Source of the DNA: Robinsoniella peoriensis
GTDB lineage: Bacteria; Bacillota; Clostridia; Lachnospirales; Lachnospiraceae
Direction of reading: 5' to 3'
Assembly (NCBI RefSeq): GCF_000797495.1
Contig: NZ_JTGN01000002.1
Location: 372,001-436,000 of the forward strand
DNA length: 64,000 nt
Shown: piece after piece, positions 9,980-17,789 of the stretch
Layout of the letters: each line of letters starts with the position of its first letter
How positions within the stretch are numbered: the stretch's first letter is position 1
The notes under the pieces: generated by a model
What the model was told of the DNA's origin: nothing
Databases searched by the model: none
The model's input: the letters and a program-made list of their open reading frames with translations, nothing else
Made by a program: the position numbers and the translations under genes

Positions 9980-10831
9980 ATGTTTACAGAAGCATTACGA
10001 GAAGCATTTTTTGATAGTTTACAGATGCTGCCATTTTTATTTGCAGCTTTTTTAATTTTAGAAGCAGTAGAACATTACTCCAGTGGATTTATGAAAAAAG
10101 CCCTTTATAAGGTAGGCAAAGCAGGACCGGTAGCAGGCTCAGTTCTGGGATGTATTCCCCAGTGCGGGTTTTCTGTTATTGCAGCAAATCTGTATTCCGG
10201 AGGAATCATCACACTGGGAACGCTGCTGGCAGTCTTTATCGCTACATCCGATGAGGCGATCCTGATCCTGATGGGCAATCCCGGCAGAGGAACCGATATT
10301 CTCAATTTAATTATAACGAAGATCATAATAGCAGTTGTTGCCGGATATGGAGTAGACATTTTCTTTCGAAGCCGAAGTGAAGGAAAGAAGGAAATCGGGG
10401 AAATCTGTGACCACTGCGGCTGCCATGAAGGGCATGGCGGAATTTTAATGCCGGCCCTGCGCCATACGGCAAAAATATTTCTCTATGTATTGGTGTTTAA
10501 TTTAGTTCTGGAAGTTGCATTGGACTGGATTGGTGCCCAGAGGCTTTCCGAATATCTACTAAAAGATTCCCTGATTCAGCCTTTCATAGCGGCACTGATT
10601 GGTATGATACCAAATTGTGCCTCATCGGTTATACTGACCGAGCTGTATTTAAGTGGTGCAATCAGTTTTGCATCCGTCGTATCCGGGCTGTGTACCGGGG
10701 CGGGAATTGGTCTGGTAGTGTTATTAAAAATGAATCATAACCCCAAAGAAAATTTGAAAATCGTTGGACTGCTGTACGGAATTTCGGTTGTGGCAGGTGT
10801 GGTTATTCAGGTGTTTGGAGGATTATTTTAG
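9980..10831 (+). CDS. Putative metal/manganese exporter (ArsP_2/10TM family)
   Basis: This 283-residue integral membrane protein has about ten hydrophobic segments in two related halves, with GCIPQCGFS in the first and MIPNCASSV in the second. The halves are joined by a hydrophilic loop rich in Cys and His (CDHCGCHEGHGG, near residues 138-149). The repeated small-residue/Cys motifs and metal-binding loop fit the family annotated as putative manganese transporter or 10TM heavy-metal exporter. A weak GAGGGA ribosome site precedes ATG 9980. The gene is followed after 74 nt by a metallo-hydrolase gene and may share its transcript. The substrate is not proven by sequence. Confidence 0.75.
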   Translation: MFTEALREAFFDSLQMLPFLFAAFLILEAVEHYSSGFMKKALYKVGKAGPVAGSVLGCIPQCGFSVIAANLYSGGIITLGTLLAVFIATSDEAILILMGNPGRGTDILNLIITKIIIAVVAGYGVDIFFRSRSEGKKEIGEICDHCGCHEGHGGILMPALRHTAKIFLYVLVFNLVLEVALDWIGAQRLSEYLLKDSLIQPFIAALIGMIPNCASSVILTELYLSGAISFASVVSGLCTGAGIGLVVLLKMNHNPKENLKIVGLLYGISVVAGVVIQVFGGLF

Positions 10832-10905
10832 TATTAACGCAGTCGTAAATATTTTTGAGGTCACAGAGCATTACACACGCTCTGAAGATCTGAATGGAGG
10901 TAAGT

Positions 10906-11607
10906 ATGAAAATCACCTATATACATCACAGTTCATTTTTAGTTGAAGGTTCGGAGTTTTATCTATTGTTTGATTATTTCCAGGGGAAAGTCCCGGATTT
11001 ATCAGAAGAAAAGCCCCTTTATGTATTTGCAAGCCATCGGCATGGAGACCATTTTTCCAGGGTGATTTTTGAACTTGAAAAAGTTCATCCTAATATCTGC
11101 TATATTCTTTCATCCGATATCAAAACGAAGCAGGTTCCGGCAGAATTCCTTTCCAAAACAACTTTTCTGGGAAAAAACATGGAAGAAAGGATAGGAGATC
11201 TTGTGGTAGAAACCTTTCATTCCACGGATGAAGGCGTTGCATTTCTTGTAACCGCCGGTGGAAAGACCATTTATCATGCGGGGGATTTAAATGACTGGAC
11301 CTGGACCTTGGAGCCGGATGACTGGAATGAAAAAATGCGCAGAGTCTATCGGAAGATCGTAGACGGAATAAAAGATAAAGAAATTGATGCTGCATTTCTC
11401 CCGCTGGATGGAAGACAAGAAGGGGAATTTTATCAGGGTATGGATTATTTTTTAAGAACCGTACCGGATGTAAAAGCAGTATTTCCCATGCATTTCTGGG
11501 AAGATTACAGTGTGATCAAACGAATAAAAGAAATGAAAGAGTCAGAGAGTTACCGTTCTAAAATATACGATATCGCCTATGAAGGTCAGGAATTTCTGAT
11601 TGATTAG
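10906..11607 (+). CDS. Metallo-beta-lactamase-fold hydrolase (UlaG-like)
   Basis: This cytosolic protein of 233 residues carries the metal motif SHRHGDHF (HxHxDH) near residue 44, a YHAGDLN motif in the middle and a late FPMHFWED histidine, in the order expected for zinc-dependent MBL-fold hydrolases. The start is ATG 10906, with GGAGG at 10896-10900; an ATG at 10894 would overlap that site. A CAGAGC...GCTCTG hairpin (about 10865-10884) lies in the gap behind the exporter gene. The substrate is unknown. Members of this branch act on lactones or phosphoesters, but nothing here decides that. Confidence 0.8.
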   Translation: MKITYIHHSSFLVEGSEFYLLFDYFQGKVPDLSEEKPLYVFASHRHGDHFSRVIFELEKVHPNICYILSSDIKTKQVPAEFLSKTTFLGKNMEERIGDLVVETFHSTDEGVAFLVTAGGKTIYHAGDLNDWTWTLEPDDWNEKMRRVYRKIVDGIKDKEIDAAFLPLDGRQEGEFYQGMDYFLRTVPDVKAVFPMHFWEDYSVIKRIKEMKESESYRSKIYDIAYEGQEFLID

Positions 11608-11645
11608 GATTGGCCTTTAAGATTTTGCTAATCAGGGGGATAGAT

Positions 11646-12665
11646 ATGGTAAGATTACAGGACATTGCAGATATGGTGGGGGTGAGCCGGACAACGGTTT
11701 CCAATGTATTGCATGGGAAAACGAAAAAAGTGTCACCAGAAACAATTCAGAAGATTACAGCGCTATTAAAAGAAGCAGAATATGTTCCAAATATGGGCTC
11801 CCTGATACTGACCAATCAGAAGTCAAAACTTATCGGACTTGTGATCGGATATGAAAAGGCCCATGGGAATACGGCTATCGGAGATCCTTTTGTCAGCGAG
11901 ATGACTGGGGCATTACATGAAATCGTGGAACGCCACGGCTATTATTTGATGCTGATCGGCGGTGAAAATCAGGAAAACGTAATTAATATAGCGTCCAGAT
12001 GGAATGTGGATGGGCTGATTCTGTTTGCTTATTCGGAAAAAGATTATCTGAAGCTGCAGAAAAAGTTAAATAAACCGATGGTAACAATTGATATCTATCA
12101 GGACAAATCCCATGATATGGTGAATATTGGAATCGATGATTTTCACGGAGGATATCTGGCTGGAAAATATCTGCTGGATATGGGATACCGTGATCCCCTC
12201 TATCTGGCGGAGTACGAGGAAAATGCAGATGCATACCGCTGGATGGGAATGCAAAAAGCATTGGAGGAAGCAGGGGTTTTATGCATGGATAACAGGCGCA
12301 TTCTGCTTTCTCATTATGAAACGGTGCGCCTTTGTACATACCGGGAGATGATGCCCCGTTTCCTTAAAGCACAGGCACTTTTCTTTGCTGCGGATTATCT
12401 GGCAGTGGAATTTATAAATGAATGCCATGACAGGGGCATTGGAATACCGGACCAGATCTCGGTGGTTGGATTTGATGACAATATGCTTGCCAGAGTGGTA
12501 CGTCCCAAGCTGACAACGGTACGGCAGGAAAACAGAAAAAAGGTGGCACTGGCATTTGAACGTCTCCTTCAGGTAATGGAAAATAAAACAGTGGAAAATA
12601 AAGATACCCGGCTGCCGGTAAATCTGGTAATCCGGGATTCCGTCCGGGACAGATCCGGGAAATAA
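11646..12665 (+). CDS. LacI-family transcriptional regulator
   Basis: The 339-residue protein starts with a LacI helix-turn-helix (MVRLQDIADMVGVSRTTVSN) and continues with a periplasmic-binding-protein-like sugar-sensing domain ending in VVGFDDNMLARVVRPKLTTV. ATG 11646 follows AGGGGGA at a good distance; an upstream frame start at 11610 lacks both a ribosome site and family similarity. It lies directly before the GH13 glucosidase gene, whose promoter carries a GTTTCG-CA-CGAAAC inverted repeat, so it probably controls alpha-glucoside use. Confidence 0.9.
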   Translation: MVRLQDIADMVGVSRTTVSNVLHGKTKKVSPETIQKITALLKEAEYVPNMGSLILTNQKSKLIGLVIGYEKAHGNTAIGDPFVSEMTGALHEIVERHGYYLMLIGGENQENVINIASRWNVDGLILFAYSEKDYLKLQKKLNKPMVTIDIYQDKSHDMVNIGIDDFHGGYLAGKYLLDMGYRDPLYLAEYEENADAYRWMGMQKALEEAGVLCMDNRRILLSHYETVRLCTYREMMPRFLKAQALFFAADYLAVEFINECHDRGIGIPDQISVVGFDDNMLARVVRPKLTTVRQENRKKVALAFERLLQVMENKTVENKDTRLPVNLVIRDSVRDRSGK

Positions 12666-12701
12666 ATGTTAAAACAGTTTACTGTAATAGAAATCTGATG
12701 T

Positions 12702-12744
12702 GCCCCCAATAAGTTGGACTTTATGATTTTACTTATTGGGGGCA
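12702..12744. repeat. Perfect 14-bp inverted repeat, possible IS-end relic
   Basis: TGCCCCCAATAAGT (12702-12715) is repeated exactly in inverted form at 12731-12744, separated by 15 nt. No T-run follows on either strand, so it is not a canonical terminator. The left arm continues into TGGAC, giving a CCCCAATAAGTTGGAC string reminiscent of IS3-family ends. It lies 36 nt after the regulator stop. Confidence 0.6.
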
Positions 12745-12831
12745 GTTCCATGTTATGGCAGGCTGTTTTTTGATTTTGTCGTTTTGTATAATATGCATAA
12801 AGCAAATGATAAAGTATTGTTATAATATATA

Positions 12832-12878
12832 GTTTCGCACGAAACCTATTGACGCTCCAGCATTTCCGATGATATGAT
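12832..12878 (+). promoter_or_regulatory. Promoter and LacI-type operator of the GH13 gene
   Basis: TTGACG (12849-12854) and TATGAT (12873-12878) are 18 nt apart. Directly upstream, GTTTCG-CA-CGAAAC (12832-12845) is a perfect 6-2-6 inverted repeat fitting a LacI-family operator. A second extended -10 (TGTTATAAT, ending 12826) would place its start site inside the operator. Confidence 0.6.
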
Positions 12879-12935
12879 GAACTCAGAAAAAAGAAGTAAA
12901 CTGTACAATTATGAGTCAATAGATGGAGGAAAAAC

Positions 12936-14597
12936 ATGAAACAGTGGTGGAAAGAAAGCGTAGTTTATCAAATTTATCCAAGAAGCTTTGCTGACAGCAA
13001 TGGAGATGGAATCGGAGATTTAAATGGAATAACGGAACACCTGGACTATCTGCAGGACCTGGGCGTTGATGTAATCTGGCTCTCACCGGTCTATCAGTCC
13101 CCAAACGATGATAATGGATATGATATTTCTGATTATCAGGCGATCATGAGTGACTTTGGAACCATGGAGGATTATGACAGAATGCTGTCTGAGGCTCATA
13201 AACGCGGAATAAAAATCGTTATGGATCTGGTGGTAAACCATACTTCCGATGAGCATCAGTGGTTTGTAGAAAGCAAAAAGAGCAAAGATAACCAGTACCG
13301 TGATTATTACATCTGGAAAGAAGGTAAAAACGGCAAAGAGCCGAATAACTGGGGCGGATGTTTTGGAGGTTCTGCATGGGAATATGATAAAGAAACGGAT
13401 ATGTATTTCCTGCATTGCTTTTCCAAAAAACAGCCGGATCTCAACTGGGAAAACCCACAGGTTCGTAAGGAAGTATTCGATATGATGTCCTGGTGGTGCG
13501 AAAAAGGAATCGATGGCTTCCGTATGGATGTAATCAGCATGATTTCTAAGGACCCGGCATTCCCGAATGGTGAAGTGAGAAACGGACTTTATGGAGACAA
13601 TGGCCCATTTGTATGTAATGGACCTCATGTACATGAATATCTCAGAGAGATGAATCAGGAAGTATTGTCTAAATATGATATTATGACCGTTGGTGAAGCA
13701 GCAGGTGTTACCATAGAGGAAGCAAAAAAATATGCCGGAGAAACAACCGGGGAATTAAACATGGTATTTCAGTTTGAACATGTGGAACTGGGAGACCACA
13801 GAATCGGAAAATGGTCTGCAAAAGAGGTACCTTTAAAAGATTTGCGGGAAGCAATGAACAGATGGCAGATTAATCTGGAAGGAAAGGCTTGGAACAGTTT
13901 ATTCTGGGATAACCATGACCAGCCAAGAGCCGTATCCAGATTTGGCGATGACAGTCCTATGTACCGTGAAGTATCCGCAAAAATGCTGGCTACCTGCCTT
14001 CATATGATGAAAGGAACTCCATATATTTACCAGGGTGAAGAACTGGGAATGACAAATGCATACTTCAGCAAGTTAGAAGACTATCGTGATATTGAAAGCA
14101 TCAATGCTTATCATGAATATACCGAGAATGGTCTTGCCGGCAAAGAAGAAATGATGAATTGCTTAAAAGAAATCAGCCGTGACAATGCCAGAACCCCTAT
14201 GCAGTGGAACACGAAAGAGAATGCAGGGTTCACGACAGGTATGCCATGGATTAAAGTTAATAAAAATTACCTCGAAATCAATGCGGAAGCTGAAATGGCA
14301 GAGAAAGACAGTGTATATAACTACTATAAAAAACTGATCCGCCTGAGAAAAGAAAATGAGATCATGGTTCATGGCAGATTTAATCCGCTTTTGGAAGAGG
14401 ACGATCACATTTATGCTTACGAAAGGCTTTGGGAAAGTGAAAAAATTGTAGTGGCATGTAATTTTACAAAAGAAGTGCAGGCATGTGATTTGTTCCAGGG
14501 ATTAGAAGATGGCAAGGAGTTAATATCTAATTACAAAGAGCATAAAACCGGTGTACTTCAGCCTTATGAGGCAATTGCAGTTTTCTGCAAAGCATAA
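12936..14597 (+). CDS. GH13 oligo-1,6-glucosidase / alpha-glucosidase
   Basis: This 553-residue cytosolic enzyme of subfamily GH13_31 hydrolyses short alpha-glucosides. Catalytic regions are all present: DLVVNHTS (I), GFRMDV with nucleophile Asp198 (II), VGEA with acid Glu254 (III), and NHDQPR with Asp328 (IV), plus QPDLNW (V). The valine just after the nucleophile is the residue that in this family goes with alpha-1,6 specificity (isomaltose, panose), whereas Thr goes with alpha-1,4. A strong GGAGG site precedes ATG 12936. The LacI-type operator and the adjacent regulator suggest induction by an alpha-glucoside. No transporter lies nearby. Confidence 0.93.
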   Translation: MKQWWKESVVYQIYPRSFADSNGDGIGDLNGITEHLDYLQDLGVDVIWLSPVYQSPNDDNGYDISDYQAIMSDFGTMEDYDRMLSEAHKRGIKIVMDLVVNHTSDEHQWFVESKKSKDNQYRDYYIWKEGKNGKEPNNWGGCFGGSAWEYDKETDMYFLHCFSKKQPDLNWENPQVRKEVFDMMSWWCEKGIDGFRMDVISMISKDPAFPNGEVRNGLYGDNGPFVCNGPHVHEYLREMNQEVLSKYDIMTVGEAAGVTIEEAKKYAGETTGELNMVFQFEHVELGDHRIGKWSAKEVPLKDLREAMNRWQINLEGKAWNSLFWDNHDQPRAVSRFGDDSPMYREVSAKMLATCLHMMKGTPYIYQGEELGMTNAYFSKLEDYRDIESINAYHEYTENGLAGKEEMMNCLKEISRDNARTPMQWNTKENAGFTTGMPWIKVNKNYLEINAEAEMAEKDSVYNYYKKLIRLRKENEIMVHGRFNPLLEEDDHIYAYERLWESEKIVVACNFTKEVQACDLFQGLEDGKELISNYKEHKTGVLQPYEAIAVFCKA

Positions 14598-14705
14598 GTT
14601 AAAGGAAAGTCATTAATATAAATGTTTAAAATGTAATATTCAAGATAAAACAGAATCGATAAATATTTAGATATAACAAATTAGATTCATATTGAAGCAG
14701 TAAAA

Positions 14706-14742
14706 AGCTATCAAATCACGTAAGATTTGATGGCTTTTTTTA
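14706..14742 (+). terminator. Terminator after the GH13 glucosidase
   Basis: AGCTATCAAATC (14706-14717) pairs with GATTTGATGGCT (14724-14735) around a 6-nt loop and runs into seven T. Confidence 0.9.
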
Positions 14743-14820
14743 TTGGTTAAAACAAAAATTAAAAAAAATGTTATGATATTGATAGAATTTACCTAAGCCA
14801 ATACGAAATAATAAGTGTAA

Positions 14821-14852
14821 CAGGTAATACGTAAGCTTACCTGACCGGTCAG
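14821..14852 (+). promoter_or_regulatory. Cluster of palindromes upstream of the sigma factor gene
   Basis: Three symmetrical elements are packed in 32 bp: CAGGTAA/TTACCTG (14821-14827 and 14837-14843), GTAAGCTTAC (14831-14840) and the perfect 12-bp CTGACCGGTCAG (14841-14852). They look like operator sites. The rest of the 393-nt gap holds the glucosidase terminator and AT-rich sequence with no clear promoter. Confidence 0.5.
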
Positions 14853-15002
14853 AAAAAATATATGGAAGATCAATTTTTTCATATATCATATTTAAATAGT
14901 ATTACAGGAGCATGTTTGCATTTAAAACCGAATCGTACATTTCGGACACGGCAATTATAAAACACGTTCTGGCAAGCTTGCAATAAATCCATGGGGGAAA
15001 AA

Positions 15003-15563
15003 ATGAAAATAAGAGAAGACAATTTTATTGAACAATTAAAAAAAAGAAACGAAAAAGCTCTTATGTATATCATAGACCAGTATGGAGGACTTTTAAAGTC
15101 TGTGATTGGAAAACACATGTATGCTTTGAAAGATTATCAGGAGGAATGTTTAAATGACGTTCTCTTAGGGATCTGGAATAATATTTCTTACTTTGAGGAA
15201 GAAAAAAATACCTTTAAAAACTGGGCGGCAGGAATTGCCAGATATAAAGCAATTGATTATCTGAGAAAATATGCAAAGGATTTAGAAAATGCAAACTGGG
15301 AAGATGTGGTTATTGTAAAAGAAGATGAGGCAATTCAAAGGACGGTGGAACAGGAAATTTCGGATGAACTGGAACTGATGTTGGCTTGTCTGTCACCGGA
15401 AGACCGGGAATTATTTCTAAAGTTATATGTAGATGAGCAGGAAATGGACGAAATTAGTGAAGAAACAGGCTTGAAAAAAGCAGTTATTTATAATCGTGTA
15501 TCCAGGGGTAAGAAGAAAATAAGAGCTTTATTTTCAGATGGGAAAGGAGCAGATATCATATGA
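15003..15563 (+). CDS. ECF-type RNA polymerase sigma factor
   Basis: The 186-residue protein has a sigma region 2 (IIDQYGGLLKSVIG to WAAGIARYKAIDYLRK) and a C-terminal region 4 helix-turn-helix (LSPEDRELFLKLYV, then EETGLKKAVIYNRVSRGKKKIR). It should direct RNA polymerase to a small regulon. ATG 15003 is preceded by GGGGGA; an alternative ATG at 14991 has no ribosome site. Its stop overlaps the next start (ATGA) by 4 nt, so it is translationally coupled to a membrane DUF4179 protein that probably acts as its anti-sigma partner. Palindromes at 14821-14852 may bind a regulator. Confidence 0.88.
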   Translation: MKIREDNFIEQLKKRNEKALMYIIDQYGGLLKSVIGKHMYALKDYQEECLNDVLLGIWNNISYFEEEKNTFKNWAAGIARYKAIDYLRKYAKDLENANWEDVVIVKEDEAIQRTVEQEISDELELMLACLSPEDRELFLKLYVDEQEMDEISEETGLKKAVIYNRVSRGKKKIRALFSDGKGADII

Positions 15564-16564
15564 ATAAAAACATATATGAGTTATTAAATGAAGTAGAGAC
15601 AGATTTGAATGAATATTCAGACGAACATTTAACGGAAATAGAAAATAAGAGAATAAAGAAGAAGGTGATTCATAATATGAAAAAGAAAAACAGTGGAAAG
15701 AAAATAGTGGCTGCTGCATGTGTCTGCCTGTGCGCGGTTGGTCTGGCAGCAGGTCCGTTAAAAGGGGAAGTACAGGCTGCAATGAAATATGTGTCTTATA
15801 CGATTGCAAATTCACTTGGAATTCAGAAGGATTTATCCCCTTACGAAAGTGTATTGAACCAGTCCGTAAGCGATGATGGAGTGACTATTACATTAAATTC
15901 AGTTATCCTGGATGAGAATGAGCTGGTAGTTTCTACTTCAGAAGTTTACGACCGTGAGCTAAAAGAGAATGATATGAGTACGATTAGCGGCAGTATCTAT
16001 ATCAATGGAAGAGATGTAAGCACAGGTGCAAGCGGGGGAACAGCGCTGGCAGACCCGCATACCATGCAAAGTGTAATGCATTATGATATTGAAGGACTCG
16101 ACACCAGCGGAAAACTGGATTTTGAATTAGTATTCAGTGACCGTGAGGGCGGTGGTAACTGGGAATTTGCATTTGAGGCGGATGGAAGTAAGTTAAGTAT
16201 CGATACATTCCGACGGGCGCTTGATAATAGTTTTGAACTCCCGGATGGTACCCAGGTTACTTTAAGTGAATTTACCAACAACGCATTGGGAGAAAAAATA
16301 TACTTCACATATAATACAGATCGCTGCGAATATGATATGAAACTGGAAGGTACGGATGATCTGGGCAATGAAATCAGCTTCTATCTCTCTAGGGCAGGCA
16401 GCGGCAGGGGACGCTTCAACATTGATGATTTAAGACCTCATATCGGAGAAAATGCATCTTCCGTTACACTGACGCTTTATGCGGTAGCTTTTCCAAAAGA
16501 AAGCGGAAAAATGAGTAACGATTTTGAACAGGTTGGCGAACCTTTTACAATTGAATTAAAGTAA
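15560..16564 (+). CDS. DUF4179 membrane protein, probable anti-sigma factor
   Basis: This 334-residue protein has a short charged cytoplasmic N-terminus (1-45), one membrane segment (about 50-68, VAAACVCLCAVGLAAG) and a large extracytoplasmic part with the DUF4179 domain (about 80-180) followed by a beta-rich region. That layout is typical of Clostridia proteins encoded directly after ECF sigma factors. The role is inferred from the 4-nt overlap and topology: the N-terminus would bind the sigma factor and the outer part would sense the envelope. The family has no settled biochemical function. Confidence 0.8.
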   Translation: MNKNIYELLNEVETDLNEYSDEHLTEIENKRIKKKVIHNMKKKNSGKKIVAAACVCLCAVGLAAGPLKGEVQAAMKYVSYTIANSLGIQKDLSPYESVLNQSVSDDGVTITLNSVILDENELVVSTSEVYDRELKENDMSTISGSIYINGRDVSTGASGGTALADPHTMQSVMHYDIEGLDTSGKLDFELVFSDREGGGNWEFAFEADGSKLSIDTFRRALDNSFELPDGTQVTLSEFTNNALGEKIYFTYNTDRCEYDMKLEGTDDLGNEISFYLSRAGSGRGRFNIDDLRPHIGENASSVTLTLYAVAFPKESGKMSNDFEQVGEPFTIELK

Positions 16565-16572
16565 TAATACTG

Positions 16573-16605
16573 AAAATGGAGGCTGCAGACTGCAGCCTCC
16601 ATTTT
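16573..16605 (+). terminator. Terminator of the sigma/anti-sigma operon
   Basis: A perfect 15-bp stem (AAAATGGAGGCTGCA with TGCAGCCTCCATTTT) has a 3-nt loop. It is symmetric, with A and T runs on both sides, so it could work in both directions. Confidence 0.85.
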
Positions 16606-16640
16606 GTCGAAATTTAAATAAAAAAATATTGAAATACTAC

Positions 16641-16674
16641 TTGACAAAACGAACTGTAATTGATATTATTACAG
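16641..16674 (+). promoter_or_regulatory. Promoter of the Rrf2 gene with an overlapping inverted repeat
   Basis: TTGACA (16641-16646) and TATTAT (16664-16669) are exactly 17 nt apart. An inverted repeat CTGTAAT-N7-ATTACAG (16654-16660, 16668-16674) covers the -10 element, and a further CTGTAA follows at 16681. The arrangement suits autorepression by the Rrf2 protein. Confidence 0.7.
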
Positions 16675-16729
16675 TATCAACTGTAACTAACAAGATAACA
16701 GATAGATAAAAGAGAAGGTGGGAGGGAAT

Positions 16730-17155
16730 GTGACCAGCGAATTTACAGTGGCAGTCCATGCGATAGTTTTTCTTAATCATAAAAAAACGATTTTAGCCAG
16801 TGATGTACTGGCAGAAAATGTCTGTACCAACCCAGCCAGAATACGGAAAGTTATGGCGAAGCTAAAAAAAGCCGGGCTTGTTGTAACCAAGGAAGGTATC
16901 GAGGGTGGATATTATTTTGATCAGGATCCAAATGCCGTAAATCTGCAGCAGATTTGTGATGCGTTGGATACCAAGATCGTTTCATCCGGATGGCGTTCGG
17001 GAAATTCCTGCTTGAAATGTTTGATAGCTTCCGGAATGGCGGATATTATGGATGAGATCTATGAGGATCTGGATGATGCTTGTAAAAAGCGCCTGAGTCA
17101 GATCTCCATACAGAATATTGATGACAAAATATTTAAATCAAAACCTGCACTTTAA
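16730..17155 (+). CDS. Rrf2-family transcriptional regulator with CxxC
   Basis: The 141-residue protein has the Rrf2 winged helix (MTSEFTVAVHAIVFLNH, then CTNPARIRKVMAKLKKAGLV). The chosen start is GTG 16730 after GGAGGG, because family members begin with (M)TSEFxVAxHA; GTG 16718 is an alternative. Cysteines occur at 32, 76, 94 and 97, with C94-LK-C97 forming a CxxC. This is not the spacing of IscR, so the protein may sense redox through a disulfide or a different cluster. It lies 78 nt upstream of thioredoxin, which suggests redox control of that gene. Confidence 0.88.
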   Translation: MTSEFTVAVHAIVFLNHKKTILASDVLAENVCTNPARIRKVMAKLKKAGLVVTKEGIEGGYYFDQDPNAVNLQQICDALDTKIVSSGWRSGNSCLKCLIASGMADIMDEIYEDLDDACKKRLSQISIQNIDDKIFKSKPAL

Positions 17156-17233
17156 TTGCAGAATGAAACTTTGCAATAAAGAATAAAATCACAAATATGA
17201 GAGATAATACAATAAAAAAAGGAGTAATAGCTT

Positions 17234-17542
<309 letters not shown>

Positions 17543-17573
17543 ACCTAAATTTAAAAATAAATATATAATGAAG

Positions 17574-17653
17574 AACAGACAGTCCTTTTCACAGTATTTG
17601 ATTGTAAAGTCATACTGAGGTGCCGGGAACGGCAAAGGAAGGTCTGTTTTTTT
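17574..17653 (+). ncRNA. Three-way-junction RNA ending in a terminator, after trxA
   Basis: The outer stem pairs AACAGAC plus AGTCCTTT (17574-17588) with AAAGGAA plus GGTCTGTT (17634-17648). It encloses two further hairpins: CAGTAT/ATACTG (17592-17597, 17612-17617) and GCCG/CGGC (17622-17625, 17630-17633). A run of eight T follows. It is at least the trxA terminator. TATAAT at 17564-17569 lies just upstream and could start a separate small RNA, but no good -35 is seen. Confidence 0.6.
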
Positions 17654-17693
17654 GCGTTTTTTAAGGGGTACAGGCTTTGAACTTTAAGAAAAT

Positions 17694-17758
17694 TTTACAA
17701 GAACTTTACAAAACTTCGGATTACATTTTACATAGTTATGATAATCTGCCTTTATAAT
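17694..17758 (+). promoter_or_regulatory. Pho-box-like promoter of the Na/Pi cotransporter gene
   Basis: TTTACA occurs at 17694, 17705 and 17727, i.e. in an 11-bp phase with one degenerate position between, matching the tandem TTHACA repeats bound by PhoP in Gram-positive bacteria. A TATAAT at 17753-17758 lies about 20 nt after the last repeat, with no good -35. This is what an activator-dependent promoter looks like. Confidence 0.7.
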
Positions 17759-17789
17759 AAAAATTTTACAGGTTTAAGGGAGAAAAGGT

